Assembly: GCA_017642695.1 (NCBI GenBank)
Contig: JAEPQD010000002.1
Location: 1,125,425 to 1,189,424, forward strand
Direction of reading: 5' to 3'
DNA length: 64,000 bases
Source: Parvibaculum sp.
GTDB taxonomy: Bacteria; Pseudomonadota; Alphaproteobacteria; Parvibaculales; Parvibaculaceae
Positions 60,226 through 64,000 of this stretch are shown here, piece after piece. Made by a program: the position numbers and the translations under genes. Below the pieces are notes generated by a model. The model worked only from the letters and a program-made list of their open reading frames with translations, did not search any database and was not told where the DNA came from. How positions within the stretch are numbered: the stretch's first letter is position 1; every line of letters starts with the position of its first letter.

Positions 60226-61404
60226 ATGAAGGACGTCGCCATTGTTTCCTACTGCCGTACTGCCATCGCCAAGGCGATGCGAGGTGCGTTGAACCAGACG
60301 CATGGCATTCCGATGGCCGCCCATGTGCTCAATGGGGCGGTCGAGCGGGCCGGAATCGAAGGCGGCGAGGTCGAGGACGTGGTTCTCGGCTGCGGTCTTC
60401 CCGAAGGCGCAACGGGGCACAACGTGGCGCGGAACGCAGCGCTCTGGGCGGGGCTAGGTACAGGTGTGCCGGGCCTGACGGTCAACCGCTATTGCGGCTC
60501 GGGCGTGACGGCGGCCTCCATCGTCGCAAACCGCATCGCGGCGGGCGAGATGGATATCGGTATCGCGGGCGGCGTCGAGAGCATCAGCCTCGTGCAGATG
60601 AACATCAACCTGAACGGCTTTTTCTACGAGCCCCTGCAGCAGAAGATGCCGGCCGTCTGGTGGTCAATGAACCAGACGGCGGACTATGTCGCCGAGAAAT
60701 ACGGCATCGCCCGGGAAGCGCTCGACGCCTATGTCGTGAAAAGTCAGAAGCGCGTGGCGGAGGCCACAGCGGCCGGCAAATACGCCGAAGAGATATTGCC
60801 TTTCAAGACAGTGATGAAGGTGACCGACAAGGAGACGGGCGAAAGCAGCATGAAAGACGTGCTGCTGGAAAAGGATGAGGGCCCGCGGCCGGACACCAAT
60901 GCGGAAGGGCTTGCGAAGCTCAAACCCGTGCTCGAAGGCGGCACGACGACGGCGGGCAATGCATCGCAATTGTCGGACGGGGCGGCGGCCATGGTGATGA
61001 TGGATGCGGACCTCGCCCGGAAACGCGGCCTGCCGATCCTCGGGCTCTTCCGGGGAATGGGGCTTTCTGCGGTGGCGCCCGAGGAGATGAGCATCGCGAT
61101 CACGCCCGCCATTCGCGCGGTGATGAAGAAGCATGGCCTCAAGATGGACGACATCGACCTGTGGGAATTGCACGAAGCCTATGCCGTGACCACGCTCTAC
61201 AACCAGCGTGAGCTCGACACGCCCTGGGAAATCACCAACGTGAATGGCGGCGCTATTGCGCTTGGTCATCCCTACGGCATGTCTGGGATTCGCTATCTGG
61301 GCTCGGTCTTGATGGAGCTTCGCCGGCGTGGAAAGAGCAAGGCCATTGCGGGCGTCTGCACGGCAGGCGGCATGGGAACCGCGGCCTATCTGGAGCGCGT
61401 CTGA
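60226..61404 (+). CDS. Thiolase (acetyl-CoA C-acyltransferase type)
   Basis: A 392-residue thiolase. The nucleophilic cysteine is Cys90 (NRYCGSG), with the second active-site set His348 (GGAIALGHPYGMSG) and Cys378 (VCTAGGMGTA). At the position of the usual Asn in the NEAF motif there is His316 (WELHEAYA), closer to SCP2-type thiolases. Thiolases either cleave 3-ketoacyl-CoA in beta-oxidation or make acetoacetyl-CoA; the adjacent crotonase and acyl-CoA dehydrogenase genes favour catabolism. It is convergent with the crotonase gene. Confidence 0.9.
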   Translation: MKDVAIVSYCRTAIAKAMRGALNQTHGIPMAAHVLNGAVERAGIEGGEVEDVVLGCGLPEGATGHNVARNAALWAGLGTGVPGLTVNRYCGSGVTAASIVANRIAAGEMDIGIAGGVESISLVQMNINLNGFFYEPLQQKMPAVWWSMNQTADYVAEKYGIAREALDAYVVKSQKRVAEATAAGKYAEEILPFKTVMKVTDKETGESSMKDVLLEKDEGPRPDTNAEGLAKLKPVLEGGTTTAGNASQLSDGAAAMVMMDADLARKRGLPILGLFRGMGLSAVAPEEMSIAITPAIRAVMKKHGLKMDDIDLWELHEAYAVTTLYNQRELDTPWEITNVNGGAIALGHPYGMSGIRYLGSVLMELRRRGKSKAIAGVCTAGGMGTAAYLERV

Positions 61405-61411
61405 GCAGAGA

Positions 61412-61444
61412 GAAAAACGGATTCATGCCTGCGCGTGAATCCGT
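61412..61444 (-). terminator. Terminator of the crotonase gene
   Basis: ACGGATTCA (61417-61425) pairs with TGAATCCGT (61436-61444), a 9-bp stem. On the minus strand it is followed by TTTTTCTCTCT. It lies 28 bases past the crotonase stop and may also help stop thiolase transcripts. Confidence 0.8.
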
Positions 61445-61472
61445 GGTGCCATCCACGAAATGATGTCCGGTC

Positions 61473-62285
61473 TCAATCCGCGAATTGCGGCCGGCGCTTT
61501 TCCAGATTGGCCATGATGGCTTCCTTCTGGTGAGTGCCGCCGATGAGTTTGTCCTGCTCGACGGATTCCGACATGAGGATCGCGGCGGCGTCGCTGTCCG
61601 GCACCGCATTCAGAATGCGCTTCGCGGCGCGGATGGCGGAGGGGCTCTTGTCGGCGATCTCGCGCGCGGTGGCGAGCGCGTCGGCGTAGGGATCTTCGCA
61701 GAGGCGGGTCGCGAAGCCGAGTTTGAGGGCCTCCTCCGCCTCGAAGATACGGCCGGTATAGGTGAGATCGCGAATGACATCCTCACGGGCGAGCGTGCGC
61801 ATCAGCGCCATGCCGGCCATGTCGGGTACGAGGCCCCATTTGATTTCCATGACGGAGAAACGCGTGCCGGGCGCGACGAAGCGCATGTCGGCGCCGAGAG
61901 CGACCTGAAAGCCGCCGCCGAAGGCGACGCCGTGCACGGCGGCGATGACGGGCACGGGGATGTCGCGCCAGACGAGGGCGGCATATTGCGCACGGTTCGC
62001 GATGCCGTGGGTGCGCTGTTCGAGGCGGCCGGTGACCTGCGACTTGTTCGCGTCGCGCTCGCCACTCGCCATGCGGCCGAAATTGCCCATGTCGAGACCG
62101 GCGCAGAAAGCGCGGCCTTCGCCGGAGACCACGACCGCGCGGACCGACTTGTCCGCCTTGAGCTTCTCGCCGGTGTCGAGCAGCGCCATGAACATCGCAT
62201 CGTCGAGCGCGTTCATCTTGTCGGAACGGACGAGGCGGACATCGGCGACGCCGTCGGTGATCGTGGTCTTGATGCGCTCTTCCAT
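61473..62285 (-). CDS. Enoyl-CoA hydratase/isomerase (crotonase) family protein
   Basis: A 270-residue crotonase. Oxyanion-hole and CoA motifs are present: FCAGLDMGNF and VAFGGGFQVALGADM. By alignment with rat crotonase, the first catalytic glutamate position is Gln (GGGFQ), while the second is kept (MEIKWG) and is followed eight residues later by an Asp (VPDMAG). This Glu-x7-Asp spacing is that of dienoyl-CoA isomerases, so an isomerase activity on unsaturated acyl-CoAs is more likely than simple hydration. CGGAGAGAGAC precedes the ATG at 62285. Confidence 0.86.
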   Translation of the reverse strand: MEERIKTTITDGVADVRLVRSDKMNALDDAMFMALLDTGEKLKADKSVRAVVVSGEGRAFCAGLDMGNFGRMASGERDANKSQVTGRLEQRTHGIANRAQYAALVWRDIPVPVIAAVHGVAFGGGFQVALGADMRFVAPGTRFSVMEIKWGLVPDMAGMALMRTLAREDVIRDLTYTGRIFEAEEALKLGFATRLCEDPYADALATAREIADKSPSAIRAAKRILNAVPDSDAAAILMSESVEQDKLIGGTHQKEAIMANLEKRRPQFAD

Positions 62286-62496
62286 TGTCTCTCTCCGGGC
62301 TGATTTCGCGTTTCTTGCCATGAGTCATAACGGCCCGGCGGCCGATTACAAGGCCGCGACAAAGATGCGGCGCTTGACGTCGCGTCACGAAGAAGCGGCA
62401 GTGGAAACCTGACGTTCTGCAGGTCCTGTCCACGGAAAGCTGTGTTATAGGCTGGCAACGGACATTCACCGAGGGAGAGGCGCGAGCCGGAGAAGC

Positions 62497-63672
62497 ATGG
62501 GACAGGCAGGGACAGTCGAGGGCAGGGCGGAAGAAATCGCCGCCAGGGTCGAGGATTTCGTACGGAACGTCGTCGCGCCCTACGAGCAGGACCCGCGTTG
62601 CACGGCGCACGGCCCGACGGAAGAACTCGTCGCCGAACTGCGCGGCAAGGCGCGCGCCGCCGGCGTGATGACGCCGCATATCCTCGACGACGGCAGCCAT
62701 CTGACGCAGCTCGAAACGGCGCTCGTTCTTCGCAAGACCGGCCTGTCGCCGCTCGGACCCGTCGCCTGCAACACGGGCGCGCCGGACGAGGGCAACATGT
62801 ATCTCCTCGGCAAGATCGGGAGCCCCGAGATCAGGGAGCGGTTCCTGAAGCAGCTCGTCTCGGGCGAGGCGCGCTCCGCCTTCTTCATGACGGAGCCTGC
62901 GAGCGAGGGCGGGGCGGGGTCGGATCCCTCGATGATGAAGACGACCTGCCGGAAGGACGGCAATCACTGGGTCATCAACGGGCGCAAGACCTTCATCACC
63001 GGCGCCGAAGGCGCGAAGGTAGGCATCGTCATGGCGAAGAGCGATGACGGTGCCTGCATGTTTCTGGTTGACCTGCCGCACCCCGCGATCCGCATCGAAC
63101 GCGTGCTCGATACGATCGACAATTCGATGCCGGGCGGCCATGCGACCGTCGTCATCGACGAGTTGCGTGTGCCCGCGGACCAGATGCTGGGCGAGAGCGG
63201 CGAGGGCTTCAAATATGCGCAGATCAGGCTGAGCCCGGCGCGGCTGTCGCATTGCATGCGCTGGCTGGGCGCCTGCACAAGGGCGAACGAGATCGCGACG
63301 GATTATGCCAATCGCCGCCAGGCTTTCGGCAAGGCGCTGATCGACCATGAAGGCGTCGGCTTCATGCTGGCGGAGAACCTGATCGACCTGAAGCAGTCCG
63401 AACTGATGATCGACTGGTGTGCGGGGGTGCTCGACACCGGCTCGCTCGGCACGGCGGAAAGCTCGATGGCGAAGGTCGCCGTCTCGGAGGCGCTGATGCG
63501 GATTGCCGACCGCTGCGTGCAGGTGATGGGCGGGATGGGCGTTTCCGGCGACACGATCGTCGAGAAGATCTTTCGCGAAATCCGCGCCTTCCGCATCTAT
63601 GACGGCCCGACAGAAGTCCACAAGTGGTCGCTCGCGAAGAAGATCAAGCGCGACTGGGCAAGCTCGCACTGA
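62497..63672 (+). CDS. Acyl-CoA dehydrogenase (ACAD10/11-like)
   Basis: A 391-residue FAD-dependent dehydrogenase forming the first double bond in acyl-CoA degradation. The flavin/substrate signature FFMTEPASEGGAGSDPS is near residue 130, and the C-terminal signature is RAFRIYDGPTEVHKWSLAKK. The residue where MCAD has its catalytic Glu is Asp (IYDGP-x-EVH), typical of the ACAD10/ACAD11 and related long-chain group. It is divergent from the crotonase gene, sharing a 211-base promoter region. Confidence 0.9.
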   Translation: MGQAGTVEGRAEEIAARVEDFVRNVVAPYEQDPRCTAHGPTEELVAELRGKARAAGVMTPHILDDGSHLTQLETALVLRKTGLSPLGPVACNTGAPDEGNMYLLGKIGSPEIRERFLKQLVSGEARSAFFMTEPASEGGAGSDPSMMKTTCRKDGNHWVINGRKTFITGAEGAKVGIVMAKSDDGACMFLVDLPHPAIRIERVLDTIDNSMPGGHATVVIDELRVPADQMLGESGEGFKYAQIRLSPARLSHCMRWLGACTRANEIATDYANRRQAFGKALIDHEGVGFMLAENLIDLKQSELMIDWCAGVLDTGSLGTAESSMAKVAVSEALMRIADRCVQVMGGMGVSGDTIVEKIFREIRAFRIYDGPTEVHKWSLAKKIKRDWASSH

Positions 63673-63685
63673 GGACGAGCCGCCA

Positions 63686-64000
63686 TCACTGCGGGAACAT
63701 GGCGTTGAAGAGATATTCCGCCTGGGCGACGAGCCGTTCGACCGTGTAGGTCTTCGGATCGGTGAGCCGGAGATGGACGAACTGCTCCGAAACGGCCAGC
63801 AGCATCCGGACCGCAAGCTCCGGGTCTGGATTTGCGAGCCCCGGCCCGTCGATCCCTTCCGCTTTCAGTCCCGCAGCAAAATGCGCCTGGGTCATCTCCC
63901 GGGCTTCGTCCAGGCGTTCGTAGAGTTCGGGCGGGCCTCCCTGGCTCGGCATCAGCAGCATGCGCCAGGTGGCAGGGGAGGCGTCCACGGCCTCCAGAAC
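63686..64000 (-). CDS. TetR-type regulator, C-terminal part (truncated by window end)
   Basis: The last 104 codons of a minus-strand gene whose start lies beyond the window. The all-helical sequence (ATWRMLLMPSQGGPPELYERLDEARE, key ATWRMLLM and ELYERLDEA; then AVRMLLAVSEQFVHLRL) resembles the ligand-binding C-terminal half of TetR regulators. No helix-turn-helix is visible because the N-terminus is missing. It converges on the acyl-CoA dehydrogenase gene and could control the fatty-acid genes. Confidence 0.6.
   Translation of the reverse strand, partial: VLEAVDASPATWRMLLMPSQGGPPELYERLDEAREMTQAHFAAGLKAEGIDGPGLANPDPELAVRMLLAVSEQFVHLRLTDPKTYTVERLVAQAEYLFNAMFPQ

Overview
The window is a gene-dense, high-GC chromosomal segment of an alphaproteobacterium. 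The gene orders pcm-tolC-popZ-valS, rpsB-tsf-pyrH-frr-uppS-cdsA-dxr-rseP-bamA-skp-lpxD-fabZ-lpxA-lpxI-lpxB, moaC-moeA-lexA and ppiD-trpE are all alphaproteobacterial. So are PopZ itself, LpxI in place of LpxH, and a direct-repeat SOS box (GTTC-N7-GTTC) at lexA. The lipid-degradation genes at the right end fit a Parvibaculum-like, lipid- or hydrocarbon-using genus, but that genus guess is inference. There is no integrase, transposase, phage gene or CRISPR array.

Layout. 1-1.1 kb: 3' end of a Wzy/O-antigen-ligase-type gene and a tRNA-Cys. 1.2-7.1 kb: pcm, tolC, popZ, valS. 7.1-14.8 kb: mixed accessory and metabolic genes: two small membrane proteins, a zinc alcohol dehydrogenase, ilvD, a Sel1-repeat protein, an EthD-domain protein, an M81/MlrC-type metallopeptidase and a chromosomal class D beta-lactamase. 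15.3-30.4 kb: one long plus-strand block running from ribosomal protein S2 and EF-Ts through nucleotide, isoprenoid and phospholipid synthesis to outer-membrane assembly (RseP, BamA, Skp) and lipid A synthesis. 30.4-33.3 kb: gltA and gltX on the minus strand. 33.5-42.2 kb: comEC (plus), then minus-strand lexA, moeA, moaC, kdsA, a GNAT acetyltransferase and trpC-trpD-trpG. 42.5-44.7 kb: an S8 serine-protease autotransporter on the opposite strand, lying between trpGDC and trpE. 44.9-48.3 kb: trpE, translationally coupled to a PpiD-like foldase. 48.5-49.3 kb: a small membrane protein preceded by an unexplained region of tiny ORFs and hairpins. 49.4-55.8 kb: tpiA and secG, separated by about 5 kb of accessory genes (PAS protein, HerA-like ATPase, cold-shock protein, three small proteins, a membrane protein, an AraC regulator). 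55.9-64.0 kb: pyrG, an acyltransferase, a TetR/PhyH-dioxygenase pair, thiolase, a crotonase, an acyl-CoA dehydrogenase and the C-terminal part of a second TetR regulator.

How it works together. The central block makes the cell envelope. PyrH and CdsA feed nucleotide and phospholipid synthesis, Dxr and UppS supply the undecaprenyl carrier, LpxD/FabZ/LpxA/LpxI/LpxB with KdsA make lipid A and Kdo, and BamA/Skp/RseP/PpiD fold and police outer-membrane proteins such as TolC and the autotransporter. The right end is an acyl-CoA catabolism neighbourhood with its own TetR regulators.

Most of the window is ordinary housekeeping DNA. The least explained element is the minus-strand stretch 48977-49302: a predicted leaderless 28-codon ORF, a terminator-like hairpin, and a second hairpin that encloses the ribosome-binding site of a 21-codon ORF.
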